Made by a program: the position numbers and the translations under genes. Below are positions 33,140 through 45,789 of a stretch of DNA of 64,000 bases, piece by piece (the stretch's first letter is position 1; the number at the start of each line of letters is the position of its first letter). The notes beneath the pieces are model-generated. The model did not search any database and was not told the origin of the DNA. It saw nothing but the letters and a program-made list of their open reading frames with translations. The stretch lies in assembly GCA_037974665.1 (NCBI GenBank), contig CM075773.1, positions 47,074,080 to 47,138,079 on the forward strand, read 5' to 3'. This DNA comes from Ehretia macrophylla. Its lineage: Eukaryota; Streptophyta; Magnoliopsida; Boraginales; Ehretiaceae.

Positions 33140-34983
33140 ATTTTCTTTTGTCTAGTCTCATTAATTAGTTTCTCGCGAAGAGATCTGATCCAGGTTGCTT
33201 TGTGGAACAACATGCTTTCTCTGACCAACCCAAAACATGTTTTCTCTATCCGAAAACTATTCTAGATCTGTGCTACTTAAGTGCACCATAGATCAGTATG
33301 CTGACTAGTGTCGAACAACTACTTGATGGTCTTAAAAATCTTAATTTATCAACAGAGCACTTATGGTATGTGTATATTGTGCATTAAACTCTTGCCCATA
33401 GAAGATTTTAGTTAAAAGTTATACGATATATTGTGCATTACACTACATGACTAGTGTAGGTTTGTGCTGGTGGAGACTGCAGCTCTGGTCGATCTAAAAG
33501 AACGTTAAAAGTTTTATATATTTTTTTTAAAAATGTCGATGTATTTTTAGCTAAAAAATTTTATTTAGTGTTACTAGAAAAAAAAAGAACTCATATAGTT
33601 AAAAAATAATGTGTTTTAGCCCTCATAAAGAATTCATAGCTACTCCCCTATATCTAAAGATTGAAATTTTTATATTTTGTTTTCTCTGTCTTTTAGACAC
33701 TCTGAAAACTTTTAATTGTTCACGTCCACAAAACAAGAAGCATAATGAGATTTTCACTAAAAAAAAATTATCATGCCATTCAAACATCAATATAACAGAA
33801 TAAGCTCCAATCGAACTGGAAATTCAACATGAATGATCACAGGCCAGACTCGGTGGAAGAATGAAGAAGATTTGAACTGTAGGAGCCCGTGTTATATTCT
33901 TGAAAATTGCTAATTAACACACGATGTGGTCTATGCTTATTAAGATGGTCCATTAATTTATTTGAAAATTTTAAATCGTGCTATAATGTCTAGCATAATA
34001 TAATCAAAACATACACCAAACTTAAATTGGCAACTTTTGATGGGCAAAGTAAGATTTTTCCTATAGATTTTATTTATCTGCATCGGGGTTGGGTTAGCTA
34101 GCCCTTTAGGTTCCAATATGCTTGATTCCTATATCAAAGGGGTTGAAGAAGGGATGGATGAAAGAACTTTCGAAAATGGTAACACGTGAGACACTCTCAT
34201 CTAAAGGGTTCCGTAAGAAATAGTTGATTCACTACCTGTACTTCAGCCTATAATGTAGCTGATCAGCCATATAATTCCAAAACGTACAATTCAACCCTCA
34301 TATATATAAATTTCTTTTGAACCCATATAAATTAATTTTTTTAATTAAAAAATACTTTAAAATATACACATTTTTAGAAAAACACTTAAATCATTGATCG
34401 TATTATAATTCATTGTATACGTATGCGTCTAGTTTCAGCTGGGGCTCAACTGCATTATCCTTAACTTGTCAACAATGTTGATATTTGTCAAATAAATAAG
34501 ATAACAATCTATGTAAACCTTATAAGATTGCATAAAATAACTTGGATTAATATAAAAGACATCCAACCCCTTGGAACTTATCATAATTCCCAAATATCTA
34601 TCTAAAGTACCACAATTAGATAAATTCTTGCCTAAAGCTTAATGGTGTTAAAATGTTGGTCAAAGTACTAGTGAAAGACCAATCTCGTTTAAGTAATAAG
34701 ATATTGAAAATTCATTTTAGGTTTCTGACATCATATATGTTGGCGGAAATACTACCACAATACACGTTGCATTCAAATGAAATTCATAGTTCTGACAAAA
34801 AAAAAAGTTATAGTAGAAAAAGAAGTAAAACATCGGTAGGAAAAGAACTAGTACACTTTTTTATCTGTTAAAACAAGAGATAAAAACCTTTTAGTCCCTC
34901 AAGTTTTAAAAAAGTAATTTTTTGGTCCTTCAATTTTTGAAAAGTAACCATTTGGTCTATTTTTTACAGTAGGTTGATTGAAA
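33140..34983. other. AT-rich spacer, no gene seen
   Basis: Apart from the block shared with 22228-22417, I see no gene. Frames at 33609-33803 and 34653-34871 have no recognisable domain. Confidence 0.45.
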
Positions 34984-35063
34984 AAGTTATTTTCTTCACC
35001 TCATCGAGGAAAACATTGTATGCCCAGTTTAACATCATGTACATGATGATTGATGTGGAATAA
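34984..35063 (+). pseudogene. Membrane-protein family, N-terminal scrap E
   Basis: The sequence coding SYFLHLIEEN and the following TGTATGCCCAGTTTAACATC correspond to scrap H at 63660 and to the family N-terminus, ending at the same GATGTGGAATAA. No usable start codon is kept. The 250 bases downstream match 63756-64000, so E and H are products of one segmental duplication that copied an already truncated gene. Confidence 0.65.
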
Positions 35064-35339
35064 ATCTTGACCCAAACCAAAGTTACTATTTTACATAATG
35101 AATAGGTATTTTATTTGGTACTCAACCCGATGTCTTCATGATGATTTATAAGTGGATGCTTTGCGTGTAAATAAAATTTGAATTAACTATTATAAACAAA
35201 TAATTTGAGCACTAAAAGAATAATTTTTTAAGTGTAACACTAGTATCGATTGTGAACTTAAAATTCCAGGGCGCACCAACAAAAACCGAAGTATGTTTGT
35301 GGCCCTCTGCATGCAAAGAAAAAATACAAACATAACACC
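35064..35339. repeat. Segment duplicated at 63756-64000
   Basis: Close match including AATTCCAGGGCGCACCAACA. The duplicate runs off the right window edge. Confidence 0.85.
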
Positions 35340-35575
35340 ATGACAGAGGAGTATATATTGTTAGAATATATTGTATCATTAATTGATATGGTGGCAATTA
35401 CAAAGCATTCAACCAATTTTGTTGTGGATGAAATTAAACGGATTGTAGGTGGTTTCAATAATATTCGTTTTCAGTATAAAAAGAGGACTGCAAATCATAT
35501 CGTAGATTGGGTCGTCAAATGTTGTGTGAGTAGGAACCTTGATTTGGATTGGGTTTTTAATATTCTCTCTCTACC
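35340..35575 (+). pseudogene. RNase H-like domain fragment
   Basis: The frame contains VVDEIKRIVGGFNNIRFQYK, then RTANHIVDWVVKCC. This matches the end of plant RVT_3/RNase H-like domains (helix, R.Q..KR.AN.VAD.VA). Upstream parts of the domain are missing, and a C-rich run follows at 35576-35615. Probably the end of another LINE or a retro-copied RNase H-like gene; no poly-A is seen. Confidence 0.5.
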
Positions 35576-35644
35576 TTCCCCCCCTTCAAACCCCCCCCCC
35601 CCCTCCCCCCCAACACCCACACTCACAAGATCTATTGTACTCTG

Positions 35645-35898
35645 AGTTTCAATCCCAATGGGTGGTTAATTACCACAAAAAAAAAATCCAATTCATAAAT
35701 GAGAAGGGACCGCCAGAAGTGTAACTTTCATACGCAAGTCAAAATATTATAAATTGAACACAAATCGTACAAAATCATTGTAGGACAAAGCGTACAGCCT
35801 GCCCTTATATCATTTGTTACGACTCAAGGATTAATAACTTAAATCATTATAAATTAAAAACAAATTTCTTAAAGAACCAATATGAGATCGAGTGTCAC
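35645..35898. other. Spacer left of the chromovirus
   Basis: No gene is seen. Ends at GTCAC, the probable target site (ATCAC at the other end). Confidence 0.4.
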
Positions 35899-38349
35899 TG
35901 TAACGCCCCGAATCCAACCCTATGCTAAAGTCAGGCTCGGACCTGTCACTCGGACAGAGTCTCCTCTGTACCAAAAACTAAGCTATCACCTGCGAATAGT
36001 CATTTATAACATTTGAACTATAAACAACAACTTATCTTCTAATATCTCCAAAGCCAAAACAAAATCACAAGGCCATCCAAGCCTTGGAGCAACAACAATC
36101 TTCTTAAGCACACAAGCATACGAGATAAGTTGGTTTTAGCCATAAGTAGTTAGATACAATTATAATTTTAAGTTCCATATGTAGGACAATAAACACTCCA
36201 AGCATGCAAGAGGAAATAAAGTCTAGAATCCATTATTACAATCCAACATCTTTCTCTAACATTCAAGACTACAACTACTAAACATATACACAAGACCCCA
36301 AGGTCTCAAAATACAATATTTAACATGAACTCCACGCAAGTTGCACATAAGATCCACCTTAGCACACAAAGTCACGGATTCTGATCTACGTGAACTTCTT
36401 CTTCTTCTACTACTTCTAACAGTTGGGGATTCACCTCAGCTTCTCCTGAAATATATCAAATGATGAGTAAGCAACAAAGTTGCCCAGCGTGGGAGGTGAT
36501 GCAACATACCTACGTGCAATATGATATGCAAACACAAGAAAACATATATAAGCCACGTAAACCAGCAAGATAACAAGCCAAGTAATTAATCACTTTTAAA
36601 AGGATATGGTTTCACTTCCAAGTCTTCAATCGCGAGCCACGAACCACGAACTTCACGAACATGCCGGCAAACCCCAAACACCAACAATTGGGATACTCCG
36701 GATGTATCCCGATCCTACGACCCTTTCTCCCGAGGCAGGTCTATGCCCAGCAGGTGAACCACGCCTTTGGGGTAGTGGAGTATGCCTCAGCGAGAAAGGG
36801 AATAGGCATCATGGTAGTCAAGGGAGCACAGCAAGCCCGACGCCACCCGTGTTTCTTGATGCTACCATGTCCGAAAAGGTTGCACAACCCCGAGACAAGT
36901 CACAAGCAATCAAGATATCAAATAACACGTAAGAGGGTCGACAAATTAGGCCGCCCTCACATATAATTACGATATAAGTTCACACAAGCACGAATATAGC
37001 ATTAAGATTCCAAAAGAAGCAATCAATATAAATAATTCTCTCAAGCTACTCAAATAGCTTAAATATTCAATACAATACATGATAACTCAACTACAAGTTC
37101 CAAAAGCATCAAATATAGCCAAAACTACTTTTTTCCCTTTCTTTAATCCAACTTTCTTTCTCCTATGCTCATCTCAAGGTCTCCAAACTATCTTCTAATC
37201 ATCCTATAGTCCTAATTAAGCTAAAAGATACCCAATAAGATCATAAAAACTCAATTTAGAAGATAAAGCTCGAAGAAGCTCTGAGCGGGGTTTAACTACA
37301 ACTATACTAACCGAACCCCATTTTCGCAAAACGAAAGCACCAAATGTGCTTCTTTAGCTCAAGGATACCTGAATCAATGCCCAACCTTGCTTGGATCACT
37401 CAACGGGAAAAGTCCCTTTTTTAAAGTCGGCTATTTATGCAATTAAGCTCGGTTTTGAGTGATTCAACCTCACGTGGCTTTTCAACTAACTTCACTAGGG
37501 TCTAGAGCATCTAATTGAAGCCTTAATTAAAGCTAATTAGCAATTGTATTCAAAACCCTAAAAAAACGTGCACTATTCTTCCCTCTTTATTCAATCTCAA
37601 ATTCCAACCATAAAATTTGTTATTAAGCATCAAAAGTTAACTCTATAGCATCTATTAAGCATATAATAAGCATGTATAACAAGTTTTAGAGCTACAATCA
37701 ACAAATAAAAGAAATTCAACAATATGCATAAACTTTAACTTTAAAAAAATTAAGCTCCCTCACATAAACAAGCTTAGTAGAGGCAAGAACAAGCTTGAGC
37801 TAGGTTGATAACACTTGTAGAAGCCTTAGGGAGCATCCAAGATCAAGCTTTGAAGATGACAAAATCTCCTTTTTGCTCCTAGAGGTGGTCGGCCATGGTG
37901 GAGGACATGGAGGTCATTTTTTCTTTTGTTTTGATGACAAACTTATGTTATTGTTTTAATTTCATGAGTTGGTTTTATTATATGTGGTACATGACTAATA
38001 ATCTAAGCTAATTAGTCCCAAAAACTTGATCAACTAAGGCTAAATGTGATTTCAAATGTTTTTAGTTGCAACTAGCTCTATTCTTACGTAACACTATTCA
38101 AAAGACATTAAATCTATTTTTTAAACATACGCTCCTAAGCTCGAAAGCCTAAAACGATGTTCTCAGTTCCTTTTAAATGTCATATGACCTAGGAAAAATA
38201 TAAAATCGAACTTTTAAAACAATCGAAAATATTATGAATAGTAACATCTAATAAAAACAATTAAGTAAGAAAGATGATGCACGTAGAAATGCGCACATAG
38301 ATATGCAACGGTTATAAATAAATTTATGGTAGAATTCTCGGGTGTCACA
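35899..38349 (-). repeat. 3' LTR of the chromovirus
   Basis: TG..CA ended, 2451 bp, closely matching 43366-45789 and related to the solo LTRs in this window. Confidence 0.9.
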
Positions 38350-38363
38350 CCCTCTCCCCCTTA
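38350..38363 (-). promoter_or_regulatory. Polypurine tract of the chromovirus
   Basis: On the minus strand TAAGGGGGAGAGGG lies immediately before the 3' LTR, the expected place of plus-strand priming. Confidence 0.8.
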
Positions 38364-38389
38364 AACTAATTGCGTCCTCGCAATTCTTA

Positions 38390-38522
38390 CATGATTCAAC
38401 AAAGAGCTTCGGATACTTCTCTCTGATCTGATCTTCTCGCTCCCAAGTGGCATCCTCAACCCCATGATGATCCCAAAGAACTTTTACCATAGGAATACTT
38501 TTAGTTCAAAGTTCCTGAATCT
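38390..38522 (-). pseudogene. Chromodomain region (fossil)
   Basis: VKVLWDHHGVEDATWERED followed by YPKLF is the chromodomain signature that guides chromoviruses to heterochromatin. It sits between the integrase and the 3' LTR. Confidence 0.85.
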
Positions 38523-38523
38523 T

Positions 38524-39939
38524 TCAGTCAACCACTCGAAGAGGTTTCTCAACATATGCTAAAGACTCATCAATCTCCATCGGTTCCGGCTCAATAATAT
38601 GCGACGGATCAGGATTATATTTCCTCAACAGTGAGACATGAAAAACATCATGAATCTGGCCCAAACTCGGAGGTAATGCCAATCGGTAAGCTAAATCCCC
38701 AACCTTCTCAGTAATTTCAAATGGTCCCACATATCTAGGGCTAAGTTTACCTCCTTTTCCGTGTTGAATCAAACCTTTGAGCGGAGAGACTTTCAAGAAT
38801 ACACGGTTACCCTTTGAAAATACTAAGTCCCGTCGACGTCTATCAGTATAATTCTTCTGTCGACTCTGAGCTGTAAGCATCATTTTCTTTATAAGTTTCA
38901 CATTATCCACCATTTTGATCATCTCAGGAAGAATAGTGGGATCAACTGTTTTCATCTCACCTACCTCATCCCAATAAAACGGAGACCTACATTTCTGCCT
39001 GTAAAGTGCTTCGTAGGGTGCCATGCCAATAGTAGCCTGATAATTGTTATTATAAGCAAACTCTGCTAAAGGTAGGTACTTCTCCAAATACTTGCCAAAA
39101 TCCAGAACACAAGCTCTCAACATGTCTTCCAGTATCCTGATAGTCCTCTCTGACTGGCCATCCGTCTGTGGGTGATATGCAGTACTAAAACTCAAATTAG
39201 TCCCCAAAGCCTTTTGTAGTTTCTTCCAGAACTGTGATGTAAACCTGGGATCCCTGTCTGACACTATCTGAGATGGAACTCCATGCAGCCTCACAATATT
39301 TTCAACATATAGCTCGGCCAATTTATCAAGAGAATCTGTTTTCTTTGTAGCAATAAAATGTGAACTCTTCGTCAACCTGTCTACTACAACCCACACAGAA
39401 TCATTACTTCGTGGTGATCTAGGTAAATCCAACACAAGGTCCATAGTAACCTGATCCTATTTCCACACCGGAATCTCCAATGGCTGCAACAATCCTGTTA
39501 GCCTCTGATGTTCTGCCTTAACTTTCTGACAAGTCAAACACTTAGCTACATAATCAGCTATCTCTCTCTTCATGTTGTTCCACCAGAAATTATGTTTTAA
39601 ATCTCTGTACATTTTAGTGCTTCCAGGATTAATTGTATACTTAGAACTATGAGCCTCAACAAGAATCTCATCTTTCACAATTGAACCACTAGGAATGCAA
39701 ATTCTATTCCTATACCTGAGAAGTCTATCATTATGCAACTTGAAGTCGGACTCTCCCCGTTTTGATTTCTCTAAACGCTTCAATAACTGAGGATCTGGCT
39801 GTTGCGCTTCTCTGATTCTAGATAGCAATAGAGATTGGATTTGTAGGCTAGCAAATTGAATACCTGATCTAGAAGTCTCTGGTTTCCACAAACATAGCTC
39901 TTCCATAATTTTCCAATCCTTGATTATCAAACTAGCCAC
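38524..39939 (-). pseudogene. Integrase region (fossil)
   Basis: [11 protein letters not shown] is part of the zinc-finger region, and HPQTDGQSERT lies by the catalytic glutamate of the core. YVGPFEI and HDVFHVSLLRKY belong to the C-terminal GPY/F-type domain of gypsy integrases. Part of the broken chromovirus pol region. Confidence 0.9.
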
Positions 39940-39949
39940 AGAAGCTTTT

Positions 39950-40342
39950 CACCTCAGTGCATCTACAACAGTATTAGCTTTTCCCGGCAAATAGCTAATG
40001 GTACAATTATAATCATTTAACAATTCTAGCCAATACCTTTGCCTCATGTTCAAATCTTTTTGAGAAAACAAGTATTTTAAACTTTTATGGTCAGTAAATA
40101 TTTCAAATTTATTACCCCACAAATAATGATGTCATTTCTTCAAAGCAAAGACAACAGCTGCAAGCTCAAGATCATGTGTAGGATAATTGAGTTCATATGG
40201 TTTTAATTTCCTAGAGGCATAAGCTATCACTTTACCATTTTGCATAAGAACACAACCTAAGCCTTCTTTCGAAGCATCACTGTAAATCACCAAATTTTCA
40301 GTCCCTTCAGGCAAAGCAAGGATAGATGCAGTGGTAAAATCT
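39950..40342 (-). pseudogene. RNase H region (fossil)
   Basis: [17 protein letters not shown], then [19 protein letters not shown], typical of gypsy RNase H with its catalytic aspartate in YSDAS. Confidence 0.85.
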
Positions 40343-41478
40343 CTATTTCAACTCCTGAAAACTGGCTTCACATTTATCATCCCAATTAAACACAGTTTTC
40401 TTCTGAGTTAATGTAGTCAAAGGTCCTGCAATCTTTGAAAAATCTTTAACAAATCGCCTATAATAGCCCGCTAATCTCAAGAAACTATGGACTTCTGTGA
40501 CAGTTTCAAGTCTTTTCCACGACATAACCACTTCAATTTTAGCAGGATCAACAGAGATTCCCTCATGTGAAATGATATGACCTAAAAAGGCAACCCGTTT
40601 CAACCAGAATTCGCATTTACTAAATTTGGCAAACAATTTGTGTTCTTGCAAAGTCCTAAGCACAATTCTCAGATGTTCTTCATGCTCTGACTCAGATTTA
40701 GAATATACTAATATATCATCAATAAAAATCACAACAAACTGATCAAGATAAGGTCGAAATACTCTCTGCATCAAATCCATAAAAGCAGCTGGAGCATTTG
40801 TCAAACCAAATGGTAGAACAACAAACTCATAGTGGCCGTACCTGGTTCTAAATGCAGTCTTAGGTACATCCTCTTTCCAGATCCTTAACTGATAATAACC
40901 CTGCCTCATATCAAAATTTGAAAACACAACAGCACCCTGTAGTTGATCAAACAACTCCTCAATTAAGGGCAAAGGATATTTATTTTTCACCGTCACCTGA
41001 TTAAGACCTCGATAATCAATGCACAAACGTAGAGTACGTCTTTCTTTTTCACAAATAACACGGAAGCACCCCACGGTGACGAACTAGGCTGAATAAAACC
41101 TTTCTCAAGTAAACCCTGAAGCTGAATTTTCAATTCCTGTAACTCAGGGGGAGACATTCTATACGGGGTTCTCGAGATAGGACTAGTTCCTAGCAACAAG
41201 TCAATCACAAACTCAATTTCCCTATCAGGTGGTAATCCAGGCAACTCTTCAGGGAAAACCCCCGGAAACTCTTTTATAACAGGTACCTCATTCAATTTCA
41301 ATTTATCTCCAGGCTGATTAATTAAAGAAGCTAAGTATGCATCATAACCTTTACTCAGCATTTTAGTAGCTTCAATGGAAGATATGATACGAGTCCCAGT
41401 AGATTTTCGACTCCCAGTTACTTTAATAACAGGTTGGTTAGGTACTTCTAAAGTTAAAAGTTTCCTCCTACAGTCCAA
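40343..41478 (-). pseudogene. Reverse transcriptase region (fossil)
   Basis: [31 protein letters not shown] and FIDDILVYS (the catalytic DD box) are the hallmarks of a gypsy reverse transcriptase. The N-terminal part carries FPGVFPEELPGLPPDREIEF, common to chromovirus pol. Confidence 0.92.
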
Positions 41479-41490
41479 ACATGCATAATA

Positions 41491-41778
41491 TCACCCCAAC
41501 CAATCCATCCCCAAGATAACTTGAAAATCCCGAAATGGCATGATAATCAAATCAATAGGATACATGCAACCCTCAATGCAAATATTACAATCTTTACATA
41601 CAGACTCCGTAACAAATTTAGTACCCATAGGATTACCTACTTCAATCACATACGGCAGTTTATCAACTTTTAATGTAGCAGACTGTGCACATGCAGGAGT
41701 AATAAATGAATGTGTAGCCCCGATGTCAATCAAAACTACTACCGGCTGACTATTAATAAGAAAAGTACCTTCCACCAC
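41491..41778 (-). pseudogene. Aspartic protease region (fossil)
   Basis: Protease-like context with GATHSFI near the active-site position and ILGMDWLG near the end, the usual frame of a gypsy protease. Confidence 0.8.
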
Positions 41779-41799
41779 TACTGTCGTCTCTGGAAGCTC

Positions 41800-43058
41800 C
41801 TCTTGGTCGAGTGCAAATACCCGTGCCTGACCTCATGGTACAGTAGCTGCTCCTGAAGCCCTAGTCTAAACACCCTGGCCTGAAGTCTGACCCTGACCAT
41901 ATTTAAACTTGGGACAATCTCTAACTCTGTGCTGATCACTGCTACAACCTGTGCAATGGCCCAATTTCCTCTAACACTCAGCCTCCATGTAGCCTTTGCG
42001 GTTGCAATGAGCACAGTGTAGGTTCTTCTTAGCAGCAGCACCTCCTGTAGGGGCCCTATAAGTAGATGTGGCAGAACTACCCTACTGAGATCTAGCAGTT
42101 ACTGGTCGGGTCTGTGACTATCCTTGTAGCTGGCTCTGAGCTGGTCTCGGCTGTAACTATACCTGAACTGGTTCTGGATAGCTCTGGGTCTGCCTAGGCT
42201 GCTGAGTTTGAACAGGCTGCTGATACTGCCTCTGATAACCCTGACTCTGAGACTGAAACTGACGTTTGCTTGACTGACTAGACTGAGCTAACACATCTGC
42301 CTTACGTTTCTCATATCTCGATGCAGCCCTGACTACTGCAGCATAGTTCGGATAATCTTGTGAAGACAAGTTAAGCATGATGTCACTCCTCAACCTTGTG
42401 ATAAATCTCTGGATCTTCACATCCTCCGGCTGAACCAAAGCTGGCACATATCGAGATAGTCTAGTAAAGGTAGCCTCATACTGGTCTACAGTCATGTTCC
42501 CCTGTTTCAAAGCTATGAATTCATCTTGATGTCTCTCACGGCTACAACCGATATATATTTATCTCGAAACTCATGAACAAAGTCAGCCCATACATGCTGG
42601 ACCTTCTCAGCATCCCATTTCTCTCTAATAGTGCGCCACCACTCCTCGACGTCACCCTCCATTAAAAAGGCAGCATAAGTAATCTTTCTTTCATCGTTGC
42701 ACTCAAGTATCGTAGCAACTTTCTCGAATTTACTCAACCATATCTCTGTTTTCATATCATCAGGTTCGCCATAAAAACTATATGCCCCGTGATGCAGGAA
42801 TTTATCAAACAAGTTACCTCCTGCAGTACCACTGCCCTCTGCTCTGGCAGCCTGATTACCCCTGCCGACATCTGCTGTACCCTGCTGAACCACAAAATGA
42901 GCTATGGTATTCATTGCAGTGGCCATTGTGGCCAAAATCTGGGCATTACTTGGTTCCTGACCCTGCGATACATCCCCGGCTGCGCCAGCACCTTGCCCTG
43001 GTACATCCTGTTTGGGAGCTTCTTCAGGCTCTCTCCGTGGTCTACCCCGTCTCCTCAT
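41800..43058 (-). pseudogene. Gag region (fossil)
   Basis: Begins MRRRGRPRRE, typical of Tekay/Del gag, then the capsid-like block (VEEWWRTIREKW, then FRDKYI), MTVDQYEATFTRLSRYVP and a Gln-rich stretch. The zinc-knuckle area lies near 41900-42010. Confidence 0.85.
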
Positions 43059-43353
43059 TACAATGCTAGAAGAACATAATATTATAATAGGCAAATAAAC
43101 TATGCAAAGATAATGTACACATTGTTTTCAAACATTTTACCCACATAAGAAGCATATAAAACACTTAACAACATTAAACACTAAACTTTTCATATTCTTG
43201 TCATATCATGTTTTATCATTCCTTTTCATGCTAGCATGTCTTTTATCTAAGTACTTAAACAATTAAACAATCATATATTCACATAATTCACTTTCACATA
43301 TAGACCATTACCCACATGCCAAGGAATTTAACCCGGCTTCAAGCATTCAAGTA

Positions 43354-43365
43354 GCTCTGATACCA
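43354..43365 (-). promoter_or_regulatory. Primer binding site of the chromovirus
   Basis: TGGTATCAGAGC on the minus strand, complementary to the 3' end of initiator tRNA-Met, next to the 5' LTR. Confidence 0.85.
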
Positions 43366-45789
43366 CATAAAGTTAAGCTCGGACCCGTCACTCGGACAGA
43401 GTCTCCTCTGTACCAAGAACTAAGCTATCACCTGCGAATAGTCACTTATAACATTTGAACTATAAACATCAACTTATGTTCTAATATCTCCAAAGCCAAA
43501 ATAAAATCACAAGGCCATCCGAGCCTTGGAGCAACAACAATCTTCTTAAGCACACAAGCATGCGAGATAAGTTGGTTTTAGCCATAAGTAGTTAGATACA
43601 ATTATAATTTTAAGTTCCATATGTAGGACAACAAACACTCCAAGCATGCAAGAGAAAATAAAGTCTAGAATCCATTATTACAATCTAACATCTTTCTCTA
43701 ACATTCAAGACTACAACTACTAAACATATACACAAGACCCCAAGGTCTCAAAATACAATATTTAATATGAACTCCATGCAAGTTGCACATAAGATCCACC
43801 TTGGCACACAAAGTCAAGGATTTTGATCTACGTGAACTTCTTCTTCTTCTACTACTTCTAACAACTGGGATTTACCTCAGCTTCTCCTGAAATATATCAA
43901 ATGAGGAGTGAGCAACAAAGTTGCCCAGCGAGGGAGGTGATGCAATATACCTACGTGCAATATGATATGCAAACACAAGAAAACATATATAAGCCACATA
44001 AACCAGCAAAATAACAAGCCAAGTAATTAATCACTTTTAAAAGGATACGGTTCCACTTCCAAGTCTTCAATCGCGAGCCACGAACCACGAACTTCACGAA
44101 CATGCCGGCAAACCCCAAACACCAATAATTGATACTCCGGATGTATCCCGATCCTACGACTCTTTCTCCTGAGGTAGGTCCATGCCCAGCAGGTGAACCA
44201 CGCCTCTGGGGTAGTGGAGTATGCCTCAGCGAGAAAAGGAATAGACACCATGGTAGTCGAGGGAGCACGGCAAGCCCGACGCCGCCCGTGTTTCTCGACA
44301 CTACCATGTCCGAAAAGGTTGCGCAACCCCGAGACAAGTCACAAGCAATCAAGATATCACATAACACGTAAGAAGGTCGACAAAGTAGGCTGCCCTCACA
44401 TATAATCACGATATAAGTTCACACAAGCACGAATATAGCATTAAGGTTCCAAAAGAAGCAATCAACATAAATAATTCCCTCAAGCTACTCAAATAGCTTA
44501 AATATTCAATACAATACATGATAACTCAACTACAAGTTCCAAAAGCATCAAATATAGCCAAAACTACTTTTTCCCTTTCTTTAATCCAACTTTCTTTCTC
44601 CTATGCTCATCTCAAGGTTTCCAAACTATCTTCTAATCATCCTATAGTCCTAATTAAGCTAAAAGATACCCAATAAGATCATAAAAACTCAATTTAGAAG
44701 CAAAAGTTTGGGAAGGCCCTGAACGAGTTTGAACTACAACTATACTAACCAAACCCTATTTCCGCAAAACGAAAGCACCAAAGGTGCTTCCTTAGCTCAA
44801 GGATACCCGAATCAATGCCCAAACTTGCTCGGATCGCTCAACGGGAGAAGTCGCCTTTTTAAAGTCAGCTATTTATGCAGTTAAGCTCGGTTTTGAGTGA
44901 TTCAACCTCACGTGGCTTTTCAACTAACTTCACTAGGGTCTAGAGCATCTAATTGAAGCCTTAATTCAAGATAATTAGGAATTTTATTCAAAACCCTAAA
45001 AAACATGCACTATTCATCCTTCTTTATTCAATATCAAATTCCAACTATAAACATTGTTATTAAGCATCAAAAGTTAACTCTATAGCATCTATTAAGCATA
45101 TGATAAGTATGTATAACAAGTTTTAGAGCTACAATCAACAAATAAAAGAAATTCAACAATATGCATAAACTTTAACTTTAAAAAAATTAAGCTCCCTCAC
45201 ATAAACACGCTTAGTAGAGGCAAGAACAAGCTTAAGCTAGGTTGATAACACTTGTAAAAGCCTTAGGGAGCATCCAAGATCAAGCTTTGAAGATGACAAA
45301 ATCTCATTTTTGCTCCTAGAGGTGGTCGGCCATGGTGGAGGACATGGAGGTCATTTTTTCTTTTGTTTTGATGACAAGCTTGTGTTATTGTTTTTAATTT
45401 CATGAGTTGGTTTTATTATATGTGGTGCATGACTAATAATCTAAGCTAATTAGTCCAAAAAACTTGATCAACTAAGGCTAAATGTGATTTCAAATGTTTT
45501 TAGTTGCAACTAGCACTATTCTTACGTAACACTATTCAAAAGACATGAAATATATTTTCTAAACGCACGCTTCTAAGCTCGAAAGCCTAAAACGACAAGT
45601 TCTCAGTTCCTTTTAAATGTCATATGACCTAGGAAAAATATAAAATCGAACTTTTAAAACTGTCGAAAATATTATGAATACTAACCTCTAATAAAAACAA
45701 TTAAGTAAGAAAGATGATGCACGTAGAAATGCGCACATAGATATGCAACGGTTATAAATAAATTTATGGTAGAATTCTCGGGTGTCACA
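43366..45789 (-). repeat. 5' LTR of the chromovirus
   Basis: About 2424 bp, matching the 3' LTR over nearly its full length. On the minus strand it starts TGTGACACCCGAGAATTCTA at 45789. Confidence 0.9.

Larger units (their letters stand above)
35899..45789 (-). mobile_element. Ty3/gypsy chromovirus (Tekay/Del-like), broken
   Basis: A 9.9 kb element on the minus strand: 5' LTR (43366-45789), tRNA-iMet type primer site, gag, aspartic protease, reverse transcriptase, RNase H, integrase, chromodomain, polypurine tract and 3' LTR (35899-38349). The gene order, a chromodomain after the integrase, the iMet primer site and LTRs of about 2.4 kb fit the Tekay/Del chromoviruses. Flanks GTCAC and ATCAC are a probable target duplication. 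LTRs differ by roughly 5 percent in stretches compared by eye, suggesting a few million years. The coding region is broken in several places (about five to ten), so I treat it as a fossil. Confidence 0.92.

Noticed and set aside
42782-43079. Plus-strand frames of about 95 codons
   Set aside because: Antisense shadows of the chromovirus gag region.
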